From CAYGXH01 sp964354485 (GTDB taxonomy: Bacteria > Bacteroidota > Ignavibacteria > UBA10030 > SZUA-254): a stretch of DNA of 17,133 bases. This document shows positions 1-6,944 of this stretch, piece by piece; positions within the stretch are counted from its first letter, which is position 1, and every line of letters begins with the position of its first letter. Below the pieces are notes generated by a model that saw nothing but the letters and a program-made list of their open reading frames with translations, was not told the DNA's origin and did no database searches. A program made the position numbers and the translations under genes. The DNA lies in NCBI GenBank assembly GCA_964354485.1, contig CAYGZY010000237.1, forward strand, positions 1-17,133, in the 5' to 3' direction.

Positions 1-352
1 TCCCTGTACCGCTTGAATCAACCTGAAACATCGGTTGTTTTTCAGGATTTGTTGATATGAGACTGCCAACTTTGAATTTAGAAAATCCGTGAAGGAGTTG
101 AGCGACAGCCATAGGATCCGCCTGGAAGAGAATAGGATAGGTAAGACTCCACGTCCCACCGACGTTTTCGAGAATAACAGACTTACCTGGTTGCCGTATT
201 TCTATTTTCACGACAGAGCCAGAATCAATGGAAAGTTCCGGCATTGGAGATTCGTCACTCGCCTGACGCTCGTCTTCCGGCGATAATATTATGTAGACGA
301 TAACTGCTACAATAGCAATAAATGGTATAAGGAGTTTTAAGTTTCTATTCAT
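1..352 (-). CDS. DUF4340 domain protein, N-terminal part (cut by window edge)
   Basis: Translating the minus strand from the ATG at 350-352 gives an open frame of 117 codons that runs off the left edge. It begins MNRNLKLLIPFIAIVAVIVY, a short basic start followed by one membrane helix (about residues 6-22), then a soluble region with 'GSVVKIEIRQPGKSVILENVGGTW'-like strands (quoted in part), continuing into an ADPMAVAQLL helix. That architecture is typical of DUF4340 proteins, which are usually encoded directly after GldG-like ABC auxiliary proteins. The start has a good ribosome binding site (AGGAGGGG, about 7 nt upstream) and lies 18 nt after the gldG stop, so it is the fourth gene of the operon. 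The domain sits in the periplasm if the helix is an anchor. Function is unknown; a structural or accessory role for the transporter is inference. Confidence 0.75.
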   Translation of the reverse strand, partial: MNRNLKLLIPFIAIVAVIVYIILSPEDERQASDESPMPELSIDSGSVVKIEIRQPGKSVILENVGGTWSLTYPILFQADPMAVAQLLHGFSKFKVGSLISTNPEKQPMFQVDSSGTG

Positions 353-370
353 AGTTTACTCCCCTCCTGT

Positions 371-1954
371 CTAGTATCCTCTTGTTTCTATGCGTTTACG
401 GAGTGCGATGCGGATGCGCCACCGGATAATTCCAATGATGATCACTATCAGCGGAGGAAAACCGAGATTCACAACTTTTGCCCATGTTTTCGTTCCCTCG
501 CTAACTTCCTCCAACGGTTTGTTCCCGCTTTCCCGGCTGCGAATCTCCGCCAATCCGATATCATCAGCCAGCCAATCTATAAAATTGCTCGCGAGGAAAA
601 AGTTATCACGGTTCCCGCCGGAATATTGATCCTGAATAAAATCACCATCGCCCACGACAATGATCTTTGAAACTTTGCCGATCACCTGACGGTTGGCGGA
701 ATCCAATGTCCCCTTGAACGACGTATCGACATAGATCGGTTTGTTTCCGAACGCACTCGGGAAGGCTCCTTCGACCGAAACTACCAGCGGGATCCCGGAT
801 TCCGCGAACATTTCTTTGGTTACCTGCATCGTCGGACTGATCACGAAGACGTTTTCCTGCCGTCCGCTGCGCGCAGATGACCTCACCAGGACGTTTGCAT
901 TTAAACCCTTCGGTCGTGCAAGACTCGTATCAATCGAACTTGCGAAGTAAAAGACAACGGAGCTCAGATCCTTGACGATCGGGCTGGTCTGCATAAACTC
1001 GGCTGCCCTCGGTAAATAGTAAAACGGGATCTGATTTCGAAGAACCATGAAACCTGCCTGCTGATCGACCATAACGTACGCACAACTTACGTCACGAACA
1101 AGATCGGTATTAATTCTGATTCCATAAGACTCAAGCAGATCATCGATTTCAACATTCACAGGTTGTCCGAACTGATTTTGCAGGTTTGCATTCACTTTAT
1201 TAATAAGAAATGCGACCTTTCCGCCCTTCATGAGGAACTGATCTATAAGGTATTTTTCCCAGCCCTTAAACGGTTGAACTGGAGCGGTAATCATCAGAAC
1301 TGCGATGTCTGAAGGGACCGGATTACCGTTGGCAAAATCGACAGTGGTGACCTGGTACTGCTTCGATAGGATTTCCTGCAATCGACTCAACTGCTCGAGC
1401 GGCGGCTCGCCGTGCCCTGTGAGAAAACCAATTTTTTTCAGCTCGGCTGACGTCAATTTTTTCACAGCGGAACTGATTTCATATTCGAGATTGGATGTTG
1501 ACTGGATGACCGGTACCCGCTCCTGCTTATCACCGAAGAGAAATACCATTCCCATATATGCCTTTTCGATCTGGAGCTTGTCTTCTTTCAGAACCTGTAC
1601 CTGTACCGGAGGAATTCCATATTTCTGTGCCTCCTGTTCGAGTTCCTCCTTCTTTCCCGGATCAATAAATTCGTACTGGAAATTACCCCCCGCATAGGCA
1701 CGGTACTCGTCGAGCAAATCCCTCAGTTCACGACGATTATTTGCATACTCCGGCGGTAAGTCTGATGTGAAATACGCCTTGACGGTAAATTTATCATCCA
1801 GAGATTTAACGAGATTTTTACTCGCTTCGGAGAGTGTGAACATTCTGTTTCCCGTCAGGTCAAATCTGTAGAAAAAACGCTGTCCGAGAATATTGACGAG
1901 AACCAGAATACTCAGAATTAGCAATGTCTTGATAAAAATAGGTTGTTTGTTCAT
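371..1954 (-). CDS. gldG: GldG-like ABC transporter auxiliary protein
   Basis: 527-residue protein of the GldG / ABC_transp_aux (PF09822-type) family, thought to act with the GldF permease and GldA ATPase. Seen: an N-terminal membrane helix (about residues 8-25), the family-typical 'FYRFDLTGNRMFTLSEAS' segment just after it, a large periplasmic region including an 'IGFLTGHGEPP' motif and a 'GGKVAFLINK' strand, and a C-terminal membrane helix (about 499-516) followed by a basic tail. The frame could open 24 codons earlier at 2026, inside the permease gene. I prefer the ATG at 1954 because it starts at the conserved anchor and falls 16 nt after the permease stop, with a GGAG about 11 nt upstream. 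In Flavobacterium johnsoniae this transporter is needed for gliding; in non-gliding relatives its substrate is unknown. Confidence 0.85.
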   Translation of the reverse strand: MNKQPIFIKTLLILSILVLVNILGQRFFYRFDLTGNRMFTLSEASKNLVKSLDDKFTVKAYFTSDLPPEYANNRRELRDLLDEYRAYAGGNFQYEFIDPGKKEELEQEAQKYGIPPVQVQVLKEDKLQIEKAYMGMVFLFGDKQERVPVIQSTSNLEYEISSAVKKLTSAELKKIGFLTGHGEPPLEQLSRLQEILSKQYQVTTVDFANGNPVPSDIAVLMITAPVQPFKGWEKYLIDQFLMKGGKVAFLINKVNANLQNQFGQPVNVEIDDLLESYGIRINTDLVRDVSCAYVMVDQQAGFMVLRNQIPFYYLPRAAEFMQTSPIVKDLSSVVFYFASSIDTSLARPKGLNANVLVRSSARSGRQENVFVISPTMQVTKEMFAESGIPLVVSVEGAFPSAFGNKPIYVDTSFKGTLDSANRQVIGKVSKIIVVGDGDFIQDQYSGGNRDNFFLASNFIDWLADDIGLAEIRSRESGNKPLEEVSEGTKTWAKVVNLGFPPLIVIIIGIIRWRIRIALRKRIETRGY

Positions 1955-1970
1955 ATGGCCATTCGCTCCA

Positions 1971-2687
1971 TCATGCCCAGCGACGACGTTGGAGAACATT
2001 GGTCGCCAGAAGCAGAGAGAAACCAATCATTGAAAAATAGTAGATGATGTCACGGGTGTCGATGACTCCCCGTGCAATATTTCCAAAGTGATAGTCGATA
2101 CTGATGTACTCGAGTATACCCGCGACTGATGTCGGGAGGTAGAAAAGAATTTTGTCGAGCATGAATAACGCAAAGACAATGAAAAGACTTACGATAAATG
2201 CAACGACCTGATTCTCGGTGAGGGCTGAACCGAACACACTGATCGCGAGGAAAACGCCCCCGACGAAAAGGAGGCCGATGTACCCGCCAATTACCGCACC
2301 TGTATCGAGCTCTCCGATGAGGACGACCGTAAGGTAATAGCAGATTGTCGGAAGAAGAGTGAAAAAATAGAGCGCCAGGGACGCGAGAAACTTCGCAGTC
2401 ACGATTTCACTCTCCCTTATCGGTTTTGTCATCAGCAATTCCAGCGTGCCAGCTTTCTTTTCCTCGGAAATAAGTCTCATTGTCATTGCCGGCGCGAAAA
2501 AGAGAAGCAGAAACGGCGTCATCTCAAAGACAGTCCTCAATGTTGAGATGTTGTTTATGAAGAGATTACTGACGAAAAACCAACCCAAAATTACAAGGTA
2601 CACCACGATTACGATGTACGCGACGGGTGAATTGAAGAAAGAGCGAAGCTCTTTCGTAAATACGTTTCGAATGTTGGTGAACTTCAT
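1971..2687 (-). CDS. gldF: ABC-2 type permease, GldF-like
   Basis: 238-residue inner-membrane protein with six hydrophobic stretches, the usual size for GldF. The diagnostic loop after the second helix, 'SEEKKAGTLELLMTKPI' (residues 74-90), matches GldF/NosY-like ABC-2 permeases, as does the late 'DYHFGNIARGVIDTRDIIYYF' region (quoted in part: HFGNIARGVIDTRD). The start ATG overlaps the ATPase stop by 4 nt (ATGA at 2684-2687), showing translational coupling with the upstream ATPase gene. The next gene, gldG, follows after 16 nt. It should form the membrane channel of an exporter powered by the GldA-like ATPase; the cargo is not known. Confidence 0.88.
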   Translation of the reverse strand: MKFTNIRNVFTKELRSFFNSPVAYIVIVVYLVILGWFFVSNLFINNISTLRTVFEMTPFLLLFFAPAMTMRLISEEKKAGTLELLMTKPIRESEIVTAKFLASLALYFFTLLPTICYYLTVVLIGELDTGAVIGGYIGLLFVGGVFLAISVFGSALTENQVVAFIVSLFIVFALFMLDKILFYLPTSVAGILEYISIDYHFGNIARGVIDTRDIIYYFSMIGFSLLLATNVLQRRRWA

Positions 2688-3637
2688 TTTGCTGAATCGG
2701 ATGTTAGTTGTCGGAAAATGTCTTCGAGACTTGTCTGTACCCGGTGCATCTCAAGAAGCGTCCACCCTTTATTCAGACACAGGGTGAAAAGATCTCTGCG
2801 GACATCGACGGTGCTTGAGGTTTCAACGCTTAACTTTTTTGTTCCATTACGTTCATCAATCAATGAAACCGTTTCGACTGCCGGTATGGCTTTTACCTGC
2901 AGCGATACCATATCAAATGACTGAACGGTCGGAATTTCCACTTCCAGGAGTATCTTTTCACCGCCATGGAGACTCCTCTGAAGTTCTTCGATAGGTCCGT
3001 CTGCCACGATTTTCCCGCGGTTGATAATGATTACCCTGTTGCAAGCTGCCTGAACCTCGGAGAGAATGTGTGTCGAGAGAATAACGGTTTTCTGTTTGCC
3101 GAGTTCCTTTATGAGACTTCGTATCTCAACGATCTGGTTTGGATCGAGTCCGCTCGTCGGTTCGTCAAGTATAAGTATCTTCGGATCATGGATCATTGCG
3201 GCAGCAAGGCCCACTCTCTGTCGGTATCCCTTTGAGAGCTGGCCGATATCTTTATGCTTCATCTCTCCAAGTCCGCACGCCTCAACCATGTCCTTCATAC
3301 GCCGGGGGATAAGCGGATTCACTACTCCCTGGAGTTTGGCGGTGTAATCGAGATATTCAAGGACGTTCATATCGGTGTAGAGAGGATTTTGCTCGGGCAG
3401 GTAACCGATGAGCTTCCTCACGGAGAGGGAATCTCTCTGAACGTCGTGGCCTTCGACACTAACTGTACCGCGGTTTGGAGAAAGATAGCAGGTGATAATG
3501 CGCATTGTCGTCGTTTTGCCTGCGCCGTTCGGGCCAAGGAATCCCAAAATTTCCCCCGAATGTACCTCAAAAGATATATAATCTACGGCTTTAGAATCAC
3601 CGTAGAATTTTGCTAAATCAGTTACTATTATTGACAT
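2684..3637 (-). CDS. gldA: ABC transporter ATP-binding protein, GldA-like
   Basis: 317-residue ATPase, first gene of the operon. Seen in order: Walker A GPNGAGKTT (residues 35-43), Q-loop PEQN (81-84), ABC signature LSKGYRQR (134-141), Walker B ILILDEP (154-160), D-loop SGLDP and H-loop histidine H190. All catalytic motifs are intact. A C-terminal extension of about 100 residues follows the nucleotide-binding domain, as in GldA and other ABC-2 exporters. The start ATG lacks an obvious Shine-Dalgarno sequence, which is common in Bacteroidota-like genomes. The assignment to the GldA group rather than a general drug/NosF exporter rests mostly on the neighbours (GldF-, GldG-like and DUF4340). Confidence 0.88.
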   Translation of the reverse strand: MSIIVTDLAKFYGDSKAVDYISFEVHSGEILGFLGPNGAGKTTTMRIITCYLSPNRGTVSVEGHDVQRDSLSVRKLIGYLPEQNPLYTDMNVLEYLDYTAKLQGVVNPLIPRRMKDMVEACGLGEMKHKDIGQLSKGYRQRVGLAAAMIHDPKILILDEPTSGLDPNQIVEIRSLIKELGKQKTVILSTHILSEVQAACNRVIIINRGKIVADGPIEELQRSLHGGEKILLEVEIPTVQSFDMVSLQVKAIPAVETVSLIDERNGTKKLSVETSSTVDVRRDLFTLCLNKGWTLLEMHRVQTSLEDIFRQLTSDSAK

Positions 3638-3707
3638 CGCATTTAGACGACGATTATTGAGAAAAGTTGTAATTTTCTAGTTGTTGGTTTGAAAATATGA
3701 ATATTTT

Positions 3708-3723
3708 TTTGCAAAAATGCAAA
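3708..3723. promoter_or_regulatory. Inverted repeat TTTGCA-N4-TGCAAA upstream of the ABC operon
   Basis: A perfect 6-bp-arm inverted repeat with a 4-nt A-tract centre lies 71 nt before the ATPase start, in an AT-rich intergenic stretch. Its position and symmetry fit an operator for a small dimeric regulator, but no regulator is encoded nearby. It may be chance in AT-rich DNA. No consensus promoter could be assigned with confidence here. Confidence 0.25.
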
Positions 3724-3871
3724 TACCCAAAGTAGTTTTCATCCTCCCGCTCACTACCATCTATCAGCAGAAATATGTAACAATCCCGCCCATTTTTCGT
3801 ATAGAAAAGTTGTTTTCACTTTTTTACCACAAAGGACCGTCACCTGCGACATCTTTTTCTCCTGATCCTGT

Positions 3872-5215
3872 TTGCGGGATCGCGGCGATCCTTTTCTCGG
3901 TAAGTATTTTAACAGCGGAGCATATGCTCTGGGAATCGATGGTTGGATACCGCTGAATACAGGCCGTGATTATGTACTGACGGGTTGGCTATCAGTATCC
4001 CATATTACTGGAAATCAGGATCGCATGGTAAAGGTACAGCGATCGTCGCTTCATTACTTTCAACGCCCCGACGCAGGAGCGGTTGATATCGATTCACAGG
4101 CGACTTCGATAACGGGATATGCCGGAAGATTCGCCGTTAACAAAGAAAGAGGAAATTTTGTTTTTAATACAGCGGTGGGATTCATATCTCCGGAATTTGA
4201 TGTAAATGATCTCGGATTCATGTATCGGACGAATATCATTAACGGACATCTTGTACTTGGATACCGCTGGTATGAACCTGATGGCACATTCCGATCGAAA
4301 AGTTTCGAGGTTGCAACCTTCAGAAATTTCGATTACGACGGAAATAAAATCGATGATGGTTACTTTTTCTTGTGGAATATGCAGTTCATGAACTACTGGG
4401 AAATAAACGGTCAATTCTACCATAGTCGGGATAGAATCGATAACACATCAACACGAGGCGGTCCGTTAAGGAAGATACTCCCTTCTTACTCCCTATCCCT
4501 CGGAATCGAGACGGATTCCCGTAAACCTCTCGCTCTTGAACTCGGCATAGATGCATCCCGCGTTGAATCAGGATCTTATACTTTTGAGGTAGGCACAGAT
4601 ATTGAATGGAAACCATCGCCCGGCGTCACTTTAACAATCTCTCCGGCTTTTGAAAAAAATCATTCTGCCACCCAGTGGGTACCAACAGGTAACTTATTCG
4701 CCGACTCGACAATGACAGCCACATACGGTGTGAGGTATCTGTTTAGTATGTTGAATCAGACAGAAGTTTCAGCCGGGATCAGACTCAATTGGACATTCAC
4801 TCCGAAGCTCAGTCTGCAGTTGTATATGCAGCCTCTCATATCCGTCGGACACTACTACGGCTTTAAAGAACTGGCAGCAGCGAAAACATTTAATTTCAAT
4901 ACCTACGGTGAAAATGTTTCGAAAATTGATTACGATGCTGAAGCAGAAACGTACACCGTAGATCCGGACGGAACCGGAGAAAGGAACATTCAATTCACCA
5001 ATCCCGATTTTAATGAAAAGTCATTGAGAATCAATGCGGTTCTCCGGTGGGAATTCCTTCCGGGTTCCACAGCGTACCTCGTCTGGACACGGAACGGTAC
5101 CGGGGAAGGGAATCCGGGAATTTTCAGGCTTCATCGGGATTTCCGGGACATGATGAACGCACCGAATCGTGAGGATGCGTTCCTTCTAAAGATTGCTTAC
5201 TGGATACACCTTTAG
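3872..5215 (+). CDS. C-terminal half of a DUF5916 outer-membrane protein (5'-truncated, probable remnant)
   Basis: Open frame of 447 codons from a TTG (3872), preceded in frame by a stop at 3863-3865. The product matches only the C-terminal barrel half of DUF5916 proteins. I recognise 'RSSLHYFQRPDA', 'NDLGFMYR', 'NWTFTPKLSLQLYMQPL', 'NEKSLRINAVLRWEFLPGST' and the ending 'DAFLLKIAYWIHL', all in the usual order. Full-length members are roughly twice this size and carry a signal peptide, a CBM9-like domain and the first barrel strands; none is encoded in any frame of the 230 bp upstream. No signal peptide is seen, so the product should not reach the outer membrane as written. The frame itself is intact, so loss is recent, or the fragment is expressed in another way. 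An assembly break is the alternative. Family identity is firm; status as a working gene is doubtful. Confidence 0.75.
   Translation: MRDRGDPFLGKYFNSGAYALGIDGWIPLNTGRDYVLTGWLSVSHITGNQDRMVKVQRSSLHYFQRPDAGAVDIDSQATSITGYAGRFAVNKERGNFVFNTAVGFISPEFDVNDLGFMYRTNIINGHLVLGYRWYEPDGTFRSKSFEVATFRNFDYDGNKIDDGYFFLWNMQFMNYWEINGQFYHSRDRIDNTSTRGGPLRKILPSYSLSLGIETDSRKPLALELGIDASRVESGSYTFEVGTDIEWKPSPGVTLTISPAFEKNHSATQWVPTGNLFADSTMTATYGVRYLFSMLNQTEVSAGIRLNWTFTPKLSLQLYMQPLISVGHYYGFKELAAAKTFNFNTYGENVSKIDYDAEAETYTVDPDGTGERNIQFTNPDFNEKSLRINAVLRWEFLPGSTAYLVWTRNGTGEGNPGIFRLHRDFRDMMNAPNREDAFLLKIAYWIHL
3877..3891. repeat. 15-bp palindrome GGATCGC-G-GCGATCC at the DUF5916 break
   Basis: Perfect 7-bp arms around a single G, followed by TTTT. 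It falls in the first codons of the truncated DUF5916 frame, just before recognisable homology begins (around the GKYFNS residues). As an RNA it would form at most a 6-bp stem with a 3-nt loop, too short to be a convincing terminator. Confidence 0.45.
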
Positions 5216-5236
5216 CAGTTACCCTGGATGGAATAC

Positions 5237-5677
5237 TTATTTATGGGAAGTTCCGGTAAGATAACCTAGAATTTTTTCCTTCATTGAATCACGCACAGCA
5301 CGAAACTCCTTTAAAACAGCATCCCGATTACCTTTCGTCATGACAGGATCAGGGAAAGCTATTGTCACTCGCTCGCCGGGGCCATACCAGACAGGGCATA
5401 GTGCATCGCCGTCAGAACAGACAGTAATCACCAGATCGAAGTCCCGGCCGTACAGTTCTGACACTGCCTTTGACCTCTGGTTACTTATATCGATCCCTAT
5501 CTCATTCATTACATAGATCGCATCAGGATGAACGTATGTAGCCATGTAACCGGCCGATTCTACCATAAACCGATCTCCGGCGAAATGGCGTATCAGACCT
5601 TCAGCCATCTGACTGCGGCATGAATTAGCGACGCACAAGAACAATATTCGTCGTTTTGTTTTTTCTTCTTTACTCAT
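5237..5677 (-). CDS. arsC: Arsenate reductase, thioredoxin-coupled (LMW-PTP fold)
   Basis: 146-residue cytoplasmic enzyme expected to reduce arsenate to arsenite. Seen: the phosphatase-type loop C15-VANSC-R21 (CX5R), then C87 and C94 in 'TVCSDGDALCP', and the acid D110 in 'FPDP'. The 7-residue spacing of C87 and C94 equals that of Cys82 and Cys89 in the Staphylococcus aureus pI258 and Bacillus subtilis enzymes, where these pass the disulfide to thioredoxin; plain tyrosine phosphatases lack them. The start is unusual in that the AAGGA ribosome binding site sits only 1-2 nt before the ATG, but no later start would preserve the first strand and catalytic cysteine. No arsR, arsB or acr3 lies beside it. 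It is convergent to the DUF5916 fragment with a 21-nt gap. Confidence 0.9.
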   Translation of the reverse strand: MSKEEKTKRRILFLCVANSCRSQMAEGLIRHFAGDRFMVESAGYMATYVHPDAIYVMNEIGIDISNQRSKAVSELYGRDFDLVITVCSDGDALCPVWYGPGERVTIAFPDPVMTKGNRDAVLKEFRAVRDSMKEKILGYLTGTSHK

Positions 5678-5882
5678 TTCCTTCAGCTATACTTAAGAGA
5701 ATTCTATCCGATCAATGGAGCACTATTGCCGATACCGGTCTGAGACATCCTGAAGTCCGAGTTACAAGTGGCAGAGAGCTCTTCCCAGTCTGATGAGATT
5801 AAAATATCAAGCGCACCCCGAATCCGCATGCACATATTGGCATACTGTACGTTGGGAGGAATACCGGACCTGAATAACCTTA

Positions 5883-6353
5883 TTACCGCTCGTAGATTCC
5901 CGTGATTTCCGCGGTGGCGAGGGTCTTCCCTTCGAGAACCTTTATGAAGGCAGTGAGGCTTGTGTTTGCACCTAAATCCAGCTTTTCAATATTGAGCGCA
6001 TAGAGTGTGATGATATAGGGGTGAGGGCCTGAGCCTTTCGGGGGTTGTGGTCCTCCGTAGCCCAACTCACCGTAAGAATTGTAAAGTTCTTTCACACCCG
6101 GAGGCATTTTTTTACCCGAGGTACCTTCAGCAATAGACGACTCACCATGGGGTATATTTATCACGAGCCAGTGAACCCAGTCTCGGGCGACAGGATGAGG
6201 ATCAACCATTGAGAGTGCGAACGATTTGATATCCTCAGGAGCATTGCTCCAAACCAACGGCAGAGAAATATTTTTACCGCCCGCAACACCCTGGTGTGCA
6301 TACTTTGTCGGGATCAGTTTACCGTCATCAAACGCCTTGGATGAGAGCCTCAT
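5883..6353 (-). CDS. YbhB/YbcL-type PEBP (Raf kinase inhibitor-like) protein
   Basis: 156-residue phosphatidylethanolamine-binding-protein family member, the normal size for bacterial YbhB/YbcL. Seen: D51-P-H with W59-VHW (ligand-pocket signature 1), the NIP turn, and G98-YGGPQPP followed by GPHPY (signature 2, H111). There is no signal peptide, so it should be cytoplasmic. A ribosome binding site (AAGAAGGA) lies about 7-8 nt upstream. It begins 28 nt after the STAS gene ends in the same direction, so the two are probably co-transcribed. The biochemical role of bacterial members is not settled. Confidence 0.88.
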   Translation of the reverse strand: MRLSSKAFDDGKLIPTKYAHQGVAGGKNISLPLVWSNAPEDIKSFALSMVDPHPVARDWVHWLVINIPHGESSIAEGTSGKKMPPGVKELYNSYGELGYGGPQPPKGSGPHPYIITLYALNIEKLDLGANTSLTAFIKVLEGKTLATAEITGIYER

Positions 6354-6381
6354 TCTCGAATCCTTCTTAATTGATCACCCT

Positions 6382-6732
6382 CTATTTCTTTTTCGACTTA
6401 AAACTCGCGACGGCGCGTTCGACCGTATCATATATATCAAATACTTTTACCAGGTGTGTGATGATCAGCAGATTTTGTGTTCTCTTGCCCACCTGTGCGA
6501 GGCGCAGATCGCCGTCCGCATTTTTCAGAGTCGTCAGCGCTGATATTAGTGTGCCCAGGCCGGAACTGTTAACGAAATTGACATCACCCATGTCTATGAT
6601 CACTTTTTTAACCTCGTCGCTCACCAGACTGTGTATCTTATCGCGAATATTTGTAGTATCCGGTTCGCCTATGAGATCTCCCTTTAGCTTGAGAACCGCG
6701 ATGTCCCCTTCCATCTTTTCTTTAATTTTCAT
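6382..6732 (-). CDS. STAS-domain anti-sigma-factor antagonist (RsbV/SpoIIAA-like)
   Basis: 116-residue single-domain protein. The strand 'VKKVIIDMGDVNFVNSSGLG' leads into the conserved phosphorylation loop N55-SSGLG; by alignment to SpoIIAA the phosphorylated serine would be S57. Such proteins bind an anti-sigma factor kinase when unphosphorylated and so free a sigma factor (partner switching). No RsbW-like kinase, PP2C phosphatase or sigma factor is encoded in this window, so the partners are elsewhere. A ribosome binding site (AAGGG) precedes the ATG closely, and a good sigma70-like promoter lies just upstream. The PEBP gene follows in the same direction. Confidence 0.88.
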   Translation of the reverse strand: MKIKEKMEGDIAVLKLKGDLIGEPDTTNIRDKIHSLVSDEVKKVIIDMGDVNFVNSSGLGTLISALTTLKNADGDLRLAQVGKRTQNLLIITHLVKVFDIYDTVERAVASFKSKKK

Positions 6733-6774
6733 ATTGACCCTTTAGTGGTTAGCAATCTACCAATGGTTTGCTCA

Positions 6775-6803
6775 ATCATACAAAAGTCTGGCGTAAAAAT
6801 CAA
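6775..6803 (-). promoter_or_regulatory. Sigma70-like promoter for the STAS-PEBP genes
   Basis: On the minus strand TTGATT (6798-6803), a 17-nt spacer, then TATGAT (6775-6780). Transcription would begin near 6768 and give a leader of about 35 nt before the STAS start at 6732. Spacing is optimal and both boxes are close to consensus; activity is inferred. Confidence 0.5.
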
Positions 6804-6944
6804 CTATTCCGGGAGCATTCGATTTCACATTCATGTCTCCGAAATGGTCCGGTGTCGGATATTCCCTCCCTTGCATGGCGGAATACAGGTGCTGATCGGT
6901 TTAATAATATTCGATTTTATGTATAGATTTTCGTAGATTCTCTT

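Noticed and set aside
89..286. 65-codon plus-strand frame at the left edge
   Set aside because: It is the shadow of the DUF4340 gene read on the minus strand, which has a clear start, ribosome site and membrane helix.
1955..2026. Longer start for the GldG-like protein (24 extra codons)
   Set aside because: The extension lies inside the permease coding end, is not hydrophobic or family-like, and the ATG at 1954 begins at the conserved anchor helix.
3066..3616. Two plus-strand frames of 93 and 120 codons opposite the ABC ATPase
   Set aside because: Antisense shadows of a gene with all ABC motifs intact.
3717..3956. 79-codon plus-strand frame before the DUF5916 fragment, considered as its missing N-terminus
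   Set aside because: It is in another frame, overlaps the DUF5916 frame, has no signal-peptide or CBM9-like features, and no single frameshift joins them sensibly.
5710..5882. Minus-strand frame open over about 58 codons between the PEBP and ArsC genes
   Set aside because: It has no good start or ribosome site, is out of frame with the PEBP gene, and matches nothing I know. Such a length is easily reached by chance; at most a decayed remnant.
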